Assembly (NCBI GenBank): GCA_947648255.1
Contig: CANSNA010000005.1
Span: 1-53,324, forward strand
Reading direction: 5' to 3'
DNA from: an uncultured Clostridium sp.
GTDB taxonomy: Bacteria > Bacillota > Clostridia > TANB77 > CAG-508
DNA: 53,324 bases
The notes under the pieces are model-generated. The model did no database searches, was not told where the DNA came from, and saw only the letters and a list, made by a program, of their open reading frames with translations. Within the stretch, counting starts at the first letter, position 1. Each line of letters begins with the position of its first letter. Positions 19,120 through 28,788 of the stretch are shown here, in pieces. Made by a program: the position numbers and the translations under genes.

Positions 19120-20111
19120 TTATTCGAGTTTTAAAATTGCAGAATTGGTATAAAAATGAGTTAGTATATCATTATATGTAGTTCCAGATTTAGCTAAAGC
19201 ATCTGCTCCTGTTTGGCTTAAGCCAACTCCATGACCATATCCGAATCACTCTAAATGTTATTTTTTCATCTTTAGTTATGGTAAAATTTGCAGATTTTAA
19301 TCCGGAAAATGGTCCTTACTTCTGTCCCTTTTAGTTCTTTATTTCCAAACCTTATTTTTTTTATCCTTTTTCCTGGTGTATATTCTTTTATTTCCATCCA
19401 ATCTTCTGCATCTAAATTTATATCTAAGTCACTGTACTTTCCTTTTAATTTTTGCAAAAATTCTTCTTTTGTAAATGTAACCCATGATTCATATTGTGGA
19501 TATGCCTCTTCTCCATTTGTTTCTACTGAGTTTAAATATGGAAGATCTTTTCCCCCCCAAACATTTGAAACATTTTCTGTCATTCCTCCACTATTTGCAT
19601 GAAAAAATGCATTTATCACTTTCCCATCATATGTCACGACTTCTCCAACAGTTGCATTTACTGCTTCTACAAGCTTGTTCCACCTCTCCTGCTTGTTATC
19701 TTGCCATCTATTCATTCTATCTTCTTTAGAAATCCATGCTTGGCAGCAGGTGCTACTATCACATATATCTGCATTTTCATGTACTGTTCCTGTTATTATT
19801 TTATATATTGTATATGTTCTTGCAGAAACACTTTGTGCTTTTAAGGCTTCTAATTCATAATCTACTGGCATTTCAGCAGATACAACTTCTACTATATAAT
19901 CATCTAAACTTTTCTCTTCTACTTCTCCTGTTTTTGCATGTAAAAGCTTGATTGTTCCAAAATCACTATATGAATATTTTTCTACTTCTAACTCTGGTAT
20001 TTCTGGTTCTTGATTTATGACTTCTTTTATTTTAAATTTTACTGTAAAAAATATAGGTATTAAAAAGCATATACCTACAACTGCTAGAATATATAGCATT
20101 ATCTTTTTCAT
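19120..20111 (-). CDS. spoIID: stage II sporulation protein D
   Basis: Lytic transglycosylase acting during engulfment. 329 aa with an N-terminal membrane anchor (about residues 4-24). Family features: VVSAEMPVDYELEALKAQSV, ARTYTIYK, the cysteine pair DICDSSTCCQAW and the C-terminal GYGHGVGLSQTGADALA. Two CGG codons (19302-19304, 19241-19243) need +1, giving RTIFGLKSANFTI and FRVIGYGHGVGLSQ, the signature end of SpoIID. Start codon overlaps the sigF stop (ATGA). Confidence 0.92.
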
Positions 20112-20839
20112 ACTGCCTCCAAACTTTCTTTCATTCTTTCTAAAACCTTTTTTTCAATTCTTGATACTTGCACTTGAGAAATTCCGAAGAATTCTTCCGT
20201 ACTTCCGCTTGTGTTTTGTTTTTATAAAATCTAAGCACTATGATTTGCCTTTCTTGACTTTTTAGTTCTTCTATTAATTGATTTACTGTTATTTTATTTA
20301 TTATTTCGTTTTCTTCATTTGCACATACTGGAATTTTGTTTATTAATTTAATATTATTTTCATTTTCTGTTTTGCCTTCTTCTTTGTATATTGATTCTAC
20401 AGGATTTCTTGCTTCAAGTGCTACTGCAATTTCTTCTTTATCTATTTTTAGTTTTTCTTCTAATTCTTTTAATGTAATGTTTTCGCCTGTTTTTCTTAGG
20501 TGTTCTTCTTCTAGTTTGCTTATTTTCATACTCAATTCTTTTATACTTCTGCTTACTTTTATTATTCCGATCATCTCTGATAAATTTTTTTATTTCACCC
20601 AAAATATATGGTACAGCATATGTAGATAGCTTTACATCGAAACTTGTATCAAATCTCTTTATTGATTTTATGAAGCCCATACAACCAATTTGGTATAAGT
20701 CTTCTGTTTCATATCCTCTTCCACAAAACCTTTTAACTATACTCCAAATAAGTCCTTGATTATCTTCTATTAGTTTTGTCATAGCATCATTGTCCCCAAG
20801 GCTTGCCTTTTTTATGTCTTCTATACGATTTTCATACAT
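20108..20839 (-). CDS. sigF: RNA polymerase sigma-F factor (early forespore)
   Basis: Directs forespore transcription early in sporulation. 242 aa. Region 2: LIEDNQGLIWSIVKRF and EDLYQIGCMGFIKSIKRFD; then KKFIRDDGIIKVSRSIKEL; region 4: VGRILGISQVQVSRIEKKVL. Three CGG codons (20567-20569, 20197-20199, 20184-20186) need +1; they give the glycines of RDDGIIKVSR, AEVGRIL and LGISQVQVSR, all conserved. Without +1 decoding neither region 3 nor region 4 is made. Third gene of the spoIIA operon (AA-AB-sigF), followed by spoIID. Confidence 0.94.
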
Positions 20840-20859
20840 TTAGACTTTTTTCTCCTTTG

Positions 20860-21294
20860 TTAGTTTTCTTTGATATTTTTAACCATAGTTACTTTTGTTC
20901 CAAGTCCAAGTATTGATTCTATTTTTAGTTCATCCATAAAGCTTTCCATTATTGTAAATCCCATTCCTGATCTTTCTAATTCTGCTTTTGTTGTATATAA
21001 TGGTTCTTTTGCAATGTCTATATTTTCTATTCCTCTTCCTGTATCTGCTATTTCAATTATTAATTTCTTATCTACAATTTTAGCGTTTATTTTTATAATT
21101 CCATCTTTTCCTTCATATCCATGAATTATTGAATTTGTTACAGCTTCTGATACTGCCGTTTTGATATCTGCTATTTCTTCAATACTTGGATCTAGACTCG
21201 ATGCAAATGCTGCAACAGTGACTCTTGCAAATGCCTCATTATTTGATTTACTCAAAATTTCAAGTGTCATTTCATTATCATATTTTTCTTTCAT
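20860..21294 (-). CDS. spoIIAB: anti-sigma-F factor / serine kinase
   Basis: Binds and inhibits sigma-F and phosphorylates SpoIIAA. 144 aa with the GHKL ATP-binding fold: N box [17 protein letters not shown]1 box [11 protein letters not shown]2 box [12 protein letters not shown]. Middle gene of the spoIIA operon. Intact, no in-frame CGG. Confidence 0.93.
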   Translation of the reverse strand: MKEKYDNEMTLEILSKSNNEAFARVTVAAFASSLDPSIEEIADIKTAVSEAVTNSIIHGYEGKDGIIKINAKIVDKKLIIEIADTGRGIENIDIAKEPLYTTKAELERSGMGFTIMESFMDELKIESILGLGTKVTMVKNIKEN

Positions 21295-21304
21295 CTTTCC
21301 CCTC

Positions 21305-21611
21305 CTAACCTATCTTTATTATTTTAGTTATTCCACTCATTTCCAATATCTTCTTGATACCAGATTTTACATTTCTAATTTCTAAATTTCCACCTAACAT
21401 TTTTATAATTTTATATCTTCCGAATTAGCATCCCTATCCCTGCACTGTCCATAAAAGTAACCTTATCAAAATCAAATATAACTCTTTTAGGCATACATCT
21501 TTCAATTTCATCATCTACTTTCCTCCTTATTTTTTCTGCTAAATGGTGGTCTATTTCTTCTGTTATTTTAAATGTTAATAGCTTGTCCTTTTCATCATAA
21601 TCTATATTCAT
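21305..21611 (-). CDS. spoIIAA: anti-anti-sigma factor
   Basis: STAS-domain protein, 101 aa, which when unphosphorylated frees sigma-F from SpoIIAB. The phospho-acceptor serine is in [15 protein letters not shown] at 21420-21422 needs +1 to give [14 protein letters not shown]; standard reading stops two codons later and loses the last third of the STAS fold. First gene of the operon, preceded by AAGGAGG. Confidence 0.93.
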
Positions 21612-21709
21612 CTATTTTTTAGCCTCCTTACGTTTTTTTTATTATATACTATTTGGTAATTTTTTCCAATAGTTTTTTTTAATTTTCGTACACCAAAAAA
21701 CGACAAAAA

Positions 21710-21752
21710 AAGAATTAACAAATTCTAAAAATGTAATTTGTTAATTCTTTTA
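21710..21752 (-). terminator. rho-independent terminator (bidirectional)
   Basis: Long inverted repeat AAGAATTAACAAATT / AATTTGTTAATTCTT flanked by T-runs, between the purF stop (21788) and the spoIIAA start. Confidence 0.85.
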
Positions 21753-21787
21753 ATATGTAAAGAGTGAGTTTTTTACTTTGCTATATT

Positions 21788-23211
21788 TTAAAGCTTAATT
21801 TCTTCAAATGTGTTCTTTTTTATTTCTTTTGGTACTTCTATTGGATATTTTCCACTAAAACATCCTGTACAAAAATTTGGTATTTTGCAATCTTTTGCAA
21901 TTTCTTTTAGGCATTCTAGATTTAAATATTCTAGACTATCTGCACCAACTAATTTTCTCACTTCTTCAATTGTTCTATTGTATGTTATTAGTTCTTCTTT
22001 ATTATCTATATCTGTTCCAAAATAGCATACATCCATAAATGCAGGTGATGCAATTCTTAAGTGAACTTCTTTTGCTCCTGCACGTTTTAAGACTGCAATT
22101 ATCTTTGTTATGGTTGTCCCTCTAACTATTGAATCATCAATTAATATAATTTTTTTGTCTTTTACCACTGATTTTATTGGGTTTAGCTTGAGTCCTACTA
22201 ATTCTCTTCTTGTATCTTGTGTGTTTTGTATAAAAGTTCTACCTATATATTTACTTTTTGTAAAAGCTATATCATAGTGTATTCCTGATTCTTTTGAATA
22301 GCCAAGTGCAGCATCTAATCCTGAATCTGGAACTCCTGCAACTATGTCTGCATCTATTGGTGCTTGTTTTGCAAGATATCTTCCGTACATCTTCTCTAAA
22401 TTTATGTACACTTATTCCATCTATTACAGAATCTGGTCTTGCAAAATACATGTATTCAAATACGCATAATCCCTTTGGTTGATCTTCTCCTGTTTGTATA
22501 GAGGTTACTTCATTGTTAGTCACAATTACAAGTTCTCCTGGTTTTATATCTCTTTCAAATTCTGCTCCTGAAATATCTAAAGCACAACTTTCTGATGCAA
22601 ATACAATCTCGTTTTCTGTTCTTCCCATACAAAGTGGTTTAAATCCCTGTGGGTCTCTTACTGCAATTAGTTTTTTTGATGTCATAACTATTAATGAATA
22701 TGAACCTTTTAGTCTTTTGATTGTATTTACTAGTGCTTCTTCTATTGATTTTGCTTTTAATCTTTCTTGAACTATTACATGACAAATAACTTCTGTATCT
22801 GTTGAAGTTGTAAATATGTGTCCACTTTCTTCAAGTTCTTCTCTAAGTTCATATGCATTTGTTAAGTTTCCATTATGTACAACTGCTAGATTTCCTTTTT
22901 TGTGTTTTACAACCATTGGCTGAGCATTTTCTTTTTTGGCTTCTCCTGTTGTTGAATATCTATTATGACCTATACCCATTTTTCCAATTGGTAGTTCTTC
23001 TAATTTATGTTTTGGAAATACTTTTGAAACAAGACCTAAGTCTTTTCTATATGTGATTAATCCATCTTTATTTATTGCTATTCCGGCAACTTTCTTCTCC
23101 TCTATGTTGAAGTGCTGATAAGCCTACACTTATTATTGGTGCTAGATTTTCTGTTTGTTTTAGAGTATATATTCCATAAACTCCACATTCTTCTTTTACT
23201 TTATCAAACAT
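21788..23211 (-). CDS. purF: amidophosphoribosyltransferase
   Basis: First step of purine synthesis: PRPP plus glutamine to phosphoribosylamine. 473 aa. Short propeptide then nucleophile Cys in EECGVYGIY; glutaminase motif GIGHNRYSTTGE; PRPP loop KIILIDDSIVRGTT; cysteine residues of an iron-sulfur type at the C-terminus (NFCTGCFSGKYP). Two CGG codons (23083-23085, 22383-22385) need +1, giving GEESCGIAIN and HKFREDVGRYLAKQAP. Standard reading separates the glutaminase start from the rest. Monocistronic, with a terminator. Confidence 0.93.
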
Positions 23212-23317
23212 CGTTTTTTCCTCCATTTAATTTTTTCATATAAAATATCTGTAATTTTCCCTCACATTTTAAATATATAAAACTAAGAACTATTTACATA
23301 ATCCTTAGCTATATTAT

Positions 23318-23885
23318 TTATTTTTTCTTTTTTTGTACTGAGAATCCAAATTTGCCGATTTTTTCTCCTAATGCGTAGTATCCTCCATTTGCATATGCTA
23401 CTAAGTCGCATTTTGATATGTCAAAAGCACCATTTTCATCAATATATTTTTCATCTGCATTTATCGCTAAAACGTCTGCTAAAAACATATGGTGACCGAC
23501 CTAGGTCTTTTATTTCTTCTACTTTACATTCTATTGATACTGGGCTTTCTTTAATCATTGGGCATTTTACAAAATTTGCTTTTTCCTTTGTAAGCCCCAT
23601 TTCTTTAAATTTGTCTACATCTTTTCCAGATTTAACCCCACACCAGTCGGTTTTATATGCCAAGTCCTTTGTTGTTAAGTTTATAACAAATTCTTTTGTC
23701 TTTTTGATCATTTCATATGAGTGTCTTTCTGGTCTTACTGAAATATAGACTTTTGCAGGAGTTGAACATGTTATCCCTGTCCATGCTATTGTTATTATGT
23801 TAGATGTTTCCATATCACCACAGGTTACCATTACTGCTGGGATTGGATAAATGAAGGCTCCTGGCTTCCACATTACTTTACTCAA
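23318..23885 (-). CDS. flavin reductase-like FMN-binding protein
   Basis: 188-aa split-barrel flavoprotein. Typical segments: NIITIAWTGITCSTPAKVYISVRPERHSYEMI and GVKSGKDVDKFKEMGLT. One CGG (23496-23498) needs +1 to give EIKDLGGHHMFLADVL, where HHMFLA is the family hallmark. May act as a flavoredoxin or NAD(P)H-flavin reductase in anaerobic electron transfer. Substrate not deducible. Confidence 0.86.
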
Positions 23886-24028
23886 AGGTTATTTCCTCCT
23901 TAAAATATGCTTAGTCTTACATCTTAGTATAACATTTTTTTCTCCATTTTTCAAGATGTAATTTTACTTTAAGTATATTATTATGAATTTATTTTTAGAA
24001 CTAAATAATTTTATAAATGCAAAATTAT

Positions 24029-24074
24029 AACGTGGAAGCTAACTTACAAAATATTTAGCTTCACGTTCTTTTTT
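24029..24074 (-). terminator. terminator hairpin
   Basis: AACGTG(G)AAGCTAA / TTAGCTTCACGTT inverted repeat with one bulge, downstream of the peptidoglycan-binding gene on the minus strand. Confidence 0.7.
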
Positions 24075-24090
24075 ATATTTATTTTACTCT

Positions 24091-24778
24091 TTAGTCAATT
24101 GTTGTTGCTGTTCTTCCGAGTACCTACTACATTTTCTTGAAGTGAACGCCATGTATTGCAGCCAATTATTCCATCTGATGTTAACCCTCGACTTGTTTGG
24201 TATCTTTTTACTGCATTTTCTGTATTAGCTCCGAATATTCCGATCTAATCCGCCCTGTAGAAAATCCTAGTGTGTTTAAGTCATCTTGTGCAATTAATGT
24301 ATACATTCCGTACGCTTCCTCTTTTAACTTGAGGGAAGCCTCCGGCTTGCACATGCAGATCTAAGAGCACGTTTGTCAAAATGTACCCATGTAGGTGTAA
24401 GTGATGCAGGCTCTACATATGACCAAACTCCCGAATTTTTCGCACTATTTCTAAGACTAGTTCTTTTAGCAGCAGAACAAGTCTGGCATACATCAAATGC
24501 TACTCCTGCATAGTGCTGTGATTGAAAACCATGACCACCTTCCCAAGGTCTTTTAAATGCAAATCCTACTGGAATAGACTGACCAAAAATATATCTTTGG
24601 CTGTTCCAAGACTGCATAGCACGTTTACTAGTCCATAGTGTTGGGCTTTTGCTAGATCCGCCTAAATTCTCCAACGGTTAAGGTTCTACCGAGAGTTATA
24701 AGGCATAGCTTCGTTTTCACCTCTATAATATGTTTCCATTCTGTTATTATCATTATTATAAACTAAAATTTTTGCCAT
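24091..24778 (-). CDS. peptidoglycan-binding protein with spore-type N-domain, 7 CGG shifts
   Basis: 226 aa. The N-terminal region (MAKILVYNNDNNRMETYYRG) leads into an M15-like or DUF882-like segment with GHGFQSQHYAGVAFDV and PTWVHFDKR. The C-terminal PG_binding_1 repeat is DDLNTLGFSTGGLDGIFG then TENAVKRYQTSRGLTSDGIIG. Seven in-frame CGG codons (24689-24691, 24658-24660, 24342-24344, 24308-24310, 24250-24252, 24240-24242, 24116-24118) need +1, the densest use in the window. Two lie three codons apart in TGGLDG. The 688 bases are 3n plus 7. Likely a cell-wall or cortex-related protein. No signal peptide. Confidence 0.85.
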
Positions 24779-24786
24779 TTATTTTC

Positions 24787-24818
24787 ATTCCTTTCTATAG
24801 CTATAATATGAAAGGAAT
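24787..24818 (-). promoter_or_regulatory. hairpin sequestering the ribosome-binding site
   Basis: ATTCCTTTC and GAAAGGAAT pair across a 14-base loop just upstream of the 24778 start codon. The arm nearest the gene contains the AAAGGA ribosome-binding site, so folding would hide it. Could tune translation; no ligand-binding core is visible. Confidence 0.4.
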
Positions 24819-24857
24819 AGAGTTAAAGTGAAGATAATAATTTTTAGATAAAGCGAT

Positions 24858-24888
24858 GCAAGGCTCCTGTTTTTTTCAAGAGCCTTGC
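24858..24888. repeat. inverted repeat in intergenic region 24779-25190
   Basis: Perfect 9-bp inverted repeat GCAAGGCTC / GAGCCTTGC with a 13-base T-rich loop. No T-run follows the stem, so it is a poor terminator. The rest of this 412-base gap holds no protein I can defend: the open stretch at 24885-25109 has no ribosome-binding site or recognisable motif. Confidence 0.5.
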
Positions 24889-25190
24889 AGTGTAATTGGA
24901 AGATACTAGTCATCAATTATTTTCAGCATTTTTGCTATAAGCTCGGGAGCTGGGTCCCAATATTTGGAATTGATAATAAAGCTCTACAATCTCCAATCAT
25001 TCTTGAAAATAAACAATTTTCAAATAGTTTCTACAATGTGATTATCACATTATATAAAAAAGATATAAATAATTCAATATTTAAACACAGAAGTTTAAAA
25101 TTATTATAGTAATTTCCCATATTTTATGGTACAATAATATATATTATCTAACACAAGGAGATAATAAAACGAATAGGAGAGTGAAATATT

Positions 25191-25463
25191 ATGTATCCAT
25201 TTTGTAAATATTATGATGGAACAGAGGTTGTCTTTTCAGACATTATAATAAATGAACAAGGAGAAGAAACTATACAAATACATTTTGAGAGACCAACAGA
25301 AAAAGGTTTTGATAGTGTTAGATTTGAGCTTCCAAGCTATAAAATATTATATAAAGAAGGAGAATATACAGAAGAAGAAATAGAATTATTTAAAACTGTT
25401 GTAGAACGTGGAGCACCATCATTTTACAGATGGGCCAAACAAGGAGGGATTAATATTGCCTAA
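25191..25463 (+). CDS. small conserved protein paired with a DUF4160 protein
   Basis: 90 aa, acidic, no membrane segment. N-terminus MYPFCKYYDGTEVVFSDI and a C-terminal helix rich in Glu (EEEIELFKTVVERG). I recognise it only as the type of protein encoded directly before DUF4160 genes in clostridia. Its stop overlaps the next start, so the two are translated together. The arrangement resembles toxin-antitoxin pairs, but nothing in the sequence proves that. No CGG. Confidence 0.6.
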   Translation: MYPFCKYYDGTEVVFSDIIINEQGEETIQIHFERPTEKGFDSVRFELPSYKILYKEGEYTEEEIELFKTVVERGAPSFYRWAKQGGINIA

Positions 25464-25734
25464 TATATTAGAAATATGTGGATATAAAATATATTTTTGG
25501 TCAAACGAAAATGATGAGCCAATACATATTCATATTTCAAAAGGAATACCAGTAGAAAATTCTACAAAAATATGGGTTACCAAAAATGGTGGTTGTATAG
25601 TAGCCAATAATAATAGTAAAATTCCCGAAAAAGAATTAAGAGAAATTTTGGAAACTGTACAAAATAGTTATTTTTTGATAATTGCAAAATGGAAGATACA
25701 TTTTCCAGATAAAGAAATTAGATATTATTGCTAA
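25456..25734 (+). CDS. DUF4160 domain protein
   Basis: 92 aa. DUF4160 hallmark IYFWSNENDEPIHIHISKG near the N-terminus (histidine-rich strand). The best start is TTG at 25456: an AGGAGG site lies eight bases before it and it overlaps the previous stop. A longer reading from an in-frame ATG at 25408 lacks such a site. Function unknown; often encoded beside small partner proteins. Confidence 0.75.
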   Translation: MPNILEICGYKIYFWSNENDEPIHIHISKGIPVENSTKIWVTKNGGCIVANNNSKIPEKELREILETVQNSYFLIIAKWKIHFPDKEIRYYC

Positions 25735-25756
25735 ATATTAGTATAATTAAAAAGGT

Positions 25757-25824
25757 GCTACTGTATCGGACAATGTTGTGATTGAAAACCATGACCACTT
25801 TCCCAAGGTCTTTTAAATGCAAAT
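25757..25824 (-). pseudogene. fragment duplicated from the peptidoglycan-binding gene
   Basis: Bases 25777-25824 match 24517-24564 with one mismatch (48 bases) at an exact offset of 1260, and similarity fades out to about 25757. It encodes the FKRPWE-GHGFQSQH part of the protein at 24091-24778. The two copies flank the DUF4160 pair, so a duplication or an insertion with partial target copy probably brought in or trapped that module. No start or stop; a relic. Confidence 0.75.
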
Positions 25825-25854
25825 GTGAAAATGATAGTTATAGCTTTTTAACTT

Positions 25855-25899
25855 AAACTAGAAAAGATTAGCAAAAATTGCTAATCTTTTCTAGTTTTT
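25855..25899. terminator. strong bidirectional terminator
   Basis: AAACTAGAAAAGATTAGCA / TGCTAATCTTTTCTAGTTT perfect hairpin with T-runs, between the relic at 25824 and the end of the four-HTH gene. Confidence 0.85.
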
Positions 25900-25924
25900 G
25901 GAGGAATTCCCTCCTTTTTATAAC

Positions 25925-26842
25925 TTAATTCTCTTGCTTTTCAAAATTAAATGTTTGATGCTTTGGAGACAAGTTCATAAGCCTTTGTGGTTCTACCTTG
26001 AGGGCCTCAGCTATTTTCTTGATTGTTCTGATGGTAGGGAGATTTCTTCCATTGATGATATTGTCTAGTGTTCTACATGTGATGCCAGTTTGTTTTGATA
26101 TTGTTATCAAAGTGGCACCAGTCTCTTCACATAATCTTAGCAAATTATCTGTCACATTCGCTCTTGAAATCCATTTCGCTTCAATTTGAAAATTGTCATA
26201 CATAAGATCTTCCGTTGTAACTCCTAATGCTATTGCGACTTTGTCTACGTCTTCTGATATAAGAGCATTCTTAGAATTTAGCATTGTTTGTATTGCACTT
26301 ATGGATGCCCCTGAAAGCGTAGCAAGTTCAGCTATCATTAGACAATTAAATTCGCAAAGAATCTTTAGGTTTCTGGCTACATTTTCATAAATATCTTCTT
26401 CTTTCAGTTTGTCATTTTCAAGCACTTCTACAGTGCTATTTAAAGCCTTCGCCAATCTTCTGATAGTAATTTTGCTAGGATTACATGAGTTTTTACCATT
26501 TACAATATGGCTAATTGTCACAGTTGAAATTCCTGCTTTTTTTGCAAGTTCACAATAATTCATCCGATTTCTTCTGCAAAGAACTCTTATATTGTGTCCT
26601 AAGAACTTACTTGTTTCCTTTGGCTCTTCTACCAATTCCAAAATTGGAATTTCAAGCTCCTGTGCGATTTTTTTCAGCACCTGTCTTTTGGGCTTCCATT
26701 TTCCATTTATTATGGAATTAACACTTGAACGACTTAGACCTATCCTATTTGCAAGTTCCATTTGAGTCAAATTTCTTTCCCGGCACCAACTTTTGATTTT
26801 TTCTCCTAGGTTCCTACTGACCTCCATGTCTCGATTGTTCAT
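25925..26842 (-). CDS. regulator with four XRE-type HTH domains, foreign codon usage
   Basis: 305 aa made of four tandem Cro/C1-type helix-turn-helix units (about residues 11-63, 70-135, 150-205, 228-290), each with a pattern such as LTQMELANRIGLSRSSVNSIINGK. No effector or protease domain. AAGGAG precedes the ATG. Two in-frame CGG codons (26780-26782 codon 21; 26564-26566) are plain arginines here (WCRERNLTQ, CRRNRMNY); a +1 step at the first would stop four codons later. CAG, GTG and CTG use differs from neighbours, pointing to recent transfer. Full-length product in this host is doubtful. Confidence 0.75.
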   Translation of the reverse strand: MNNRDMEVSRNLGEKIKSWCRERNLTQMELANRIGLSRSSVNSIINGKWKPKRQVLKKIAQELEIPILELVEEPKETSKFLGHNIRVLCRRNRMNYCELAKKAGISTVTISHIVNGKNSCNPSKITIRRLAKALNSTVEVLENDKLKEEDIYENVARNLKILCEFNCLMIAELATLSGASISAIQTMLNSKNALISEDVDKVAIALGVTTEDLMYDNFQIEAKWISRANVTDNLLRLCEETGATLITISKQTGITCRTLDNIINGRNLPTIRTIKKIAEALKVEPQRLMNLSPKHQTFNFEKQEN

Positions 26843-26942
26843 CTTTTTTCTCCTTATTAAAACAAAAGTATAGTTATAAAATTCTGCAATGTTTTTATTA
26901 ACATTATAATAATTTTAACATATTTTTATGTAAATTTCAACT

Positions 26943-27682
26943 CTACCCTGTTTTGCTTAGTATTTCTTTTTTCATTTTGCTTATTATTTTTTTTTCTAGT
27001 CTTGATATGTAGCTTTGTGAAATTCCGAAGCATATCTGCTACCTCTTTTTGCGTTTTTTCATCTCCTCCACTTCTAAAGCCGAATCTGAGTTCCATTATA
27101 TCTTTTTCTCTTGGATTCAACTTTGCCATCGATGCCTTTAATAGGCTTTTGTCTACTTCGTCTTCTATTCTTCTTGAGGTTACATCTCCTTCTGTTCCGA
27201 AGTATATCTGAAAGCAAAAGTTCATTTCCATCTCCATCTTGATTTAATGGTTCATCAATTGATATTTCTCCTTTTATTTTATTGCTCCTTCTTAAATACA
27301 TAAGAATCTCATTTTCTATACATCTTGAGGCATATGTTGCAAGTTTTATTTTTTTCTCAGTATTAAATGTATTTATTGCTTTCATTAGCCCTATTGTTCC
27401 AATCGAAATTAAATCTTCTATTCCAATTCCTGTGTTTTCAAATTTTTTAGCAATATATACAACTAATCTTAAGTTTCTTTCAACTAAGGTTTGCCTTGCC
27501 TCCATATCTTTTTGAGCTAGTCTTTTTAATACTTCTTCTTCCTCTTTTGGTTCTAGTGGTGGAGGAAGAGTTTGGCTTCCTGCTATATAAAATATATTTT
27601 CACATTCTATTTTATTATCTTTTTTTAAGTATTTTTGATATAGACTGTTTATAATTTGAATTATATTCATTTGTTTTTTCAC
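26943..27682 (-). CDS. sigE: RNA polymerase sigma-E factor (mother cell, pro-form)
   Basis: Mother-cell sigma factor, 245 aa including an N-terminal pro-sequence ([11 protein letters not shown]) removed by SpoIIGA. Core: [33 protein letters not shown] in region 2 and [15 protein letters not shown] with [19 protein letters not shown] in region 4. Two CGG codons (27197-27199, 27025-27027) need +1, giving LSDILGTEGD and [13 protein letters not shown]. Without the second, the HTH that reads the -35 box is lost. Overlaps the end of spoIIGA by about 68 bases. Confidence 0.93.
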
Positions 27683-28581
27683 TTCCTTTCTCTAAAAGTT
27701 CTAATCCTACTAAGCCTGAATATGCTCCGCTTTTTGATATTTCTTTATTGTATATTCCGAACTATTACCTCTGCTTCTTCTTTAGCATATCCATCAAATT
27801 CTATTTTTATTTGGTCTGGCTTGAAACCAACTAACATACCATTTTGCTTTCCAAGTGAAGAAAATGGTATAAGTCTAAATCTTGAAATATAGTCTTTTCC
27901 TATCTTTTCTGTAATATTTTCATCTGTTTCATATAATATGTTTTCTAAACTATCTAATAATTCTTCTTCTATTATTTCTTTTAGTTTTTCTTTTTCTACC
28001 ACAATAACTGGAATTTTTGTAATTGGATCTTTAAGTAAATTTCCACTATCTATCATACATCTAATTTTTACTTTTTTTCCTTTGTAATATATTTCTACTT
28101 CGCAAAACATATCATTTTTACTAAGTCTTGTTTTTATTATTTTAAATGCAATACTTAGTATTGTAAAACCTACAATTGCTCCTAAAAATGCGATTTTTAT
28201 TGGATATGTTCCTGTTAAAAATCCATTTTTGTAAAGTATTTGCTGAGGTTTTATGTAATAAAGCAAAAAGAAAGCACATCCTCCAAATACAAATGATGTT
28301 AAATAAAATATTACAAGATGTTTGAATAATAATTTTACAGTTTTAGGTGCAAATGCAATATACACCATAGCAATTGATAATAGTACTTTTGAAATTAGGT
28401 TTATATATATATAGCTATCTGTTATATATGTTCCGTATAGCATAAAGTGCACCGAAGACTGCTAGATATTAAAATTTTTAAAGTTTTGCATTTTGTTTTT
28501 GTGACAATTCCTGTTCCGATATAGAATGATCCCATTCATAAGGATATTTTCTAAAAAGACTACATCCAAATATATAGTCAT
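27615..28581 (-). CDS. spoIIGA: sigma-E processing peptidase SpoIIGA
   Basis: Membrane aspartic protease that cleaves pro-sigma-E. 320 aa: about five N-terminal membrane helices, then a cytosolic protease half with catalytic Asp in [11 protein letters not shown]. Four CGG codons (28516-28518, 28452-28454, 28433-28435, 27757-27759) need +1, giving [28 protein letters not shown] and EVIVGIYNKEI. Two shifts within 20 bases inside one helix make an accidental mutation implausible. The C-terminus extends past the sigE start codon, which couples the two proteins. Confidence 0.9.
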
Positions 28582-28788
28582 TTTAACTTATGCATCACCT
28601 CTTTTTCGCTTGTTTTAATACATTAATTATAGTTCGTCTTTTGTTAGAATATTGTCAAACTTTCGTGGAGAAAAAAAGAAGTCATCTTTAAAACTTGACT
28701 ATTTCCCTCATGTTTAGAGTAATTATTCAATTTACTTTCAAATTGCAATGTTAAATATTGTAGTTTTTTAATATTTTATTAAATTTAC

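Noticed and set aside
21788..22411. Separate phosphoribosyltransferase gene
   Set aside because: It is the C-terminal half of PurF, continuous with the glutaminase half after the +1 step at 22383-22385.
24885..25109. Possible 74-aa plus-strand protein
   Set aside because: No ribosome-binding site, begins inside a hairpin arm, no motif and ordinary intergenic composition. Left as noncoding.
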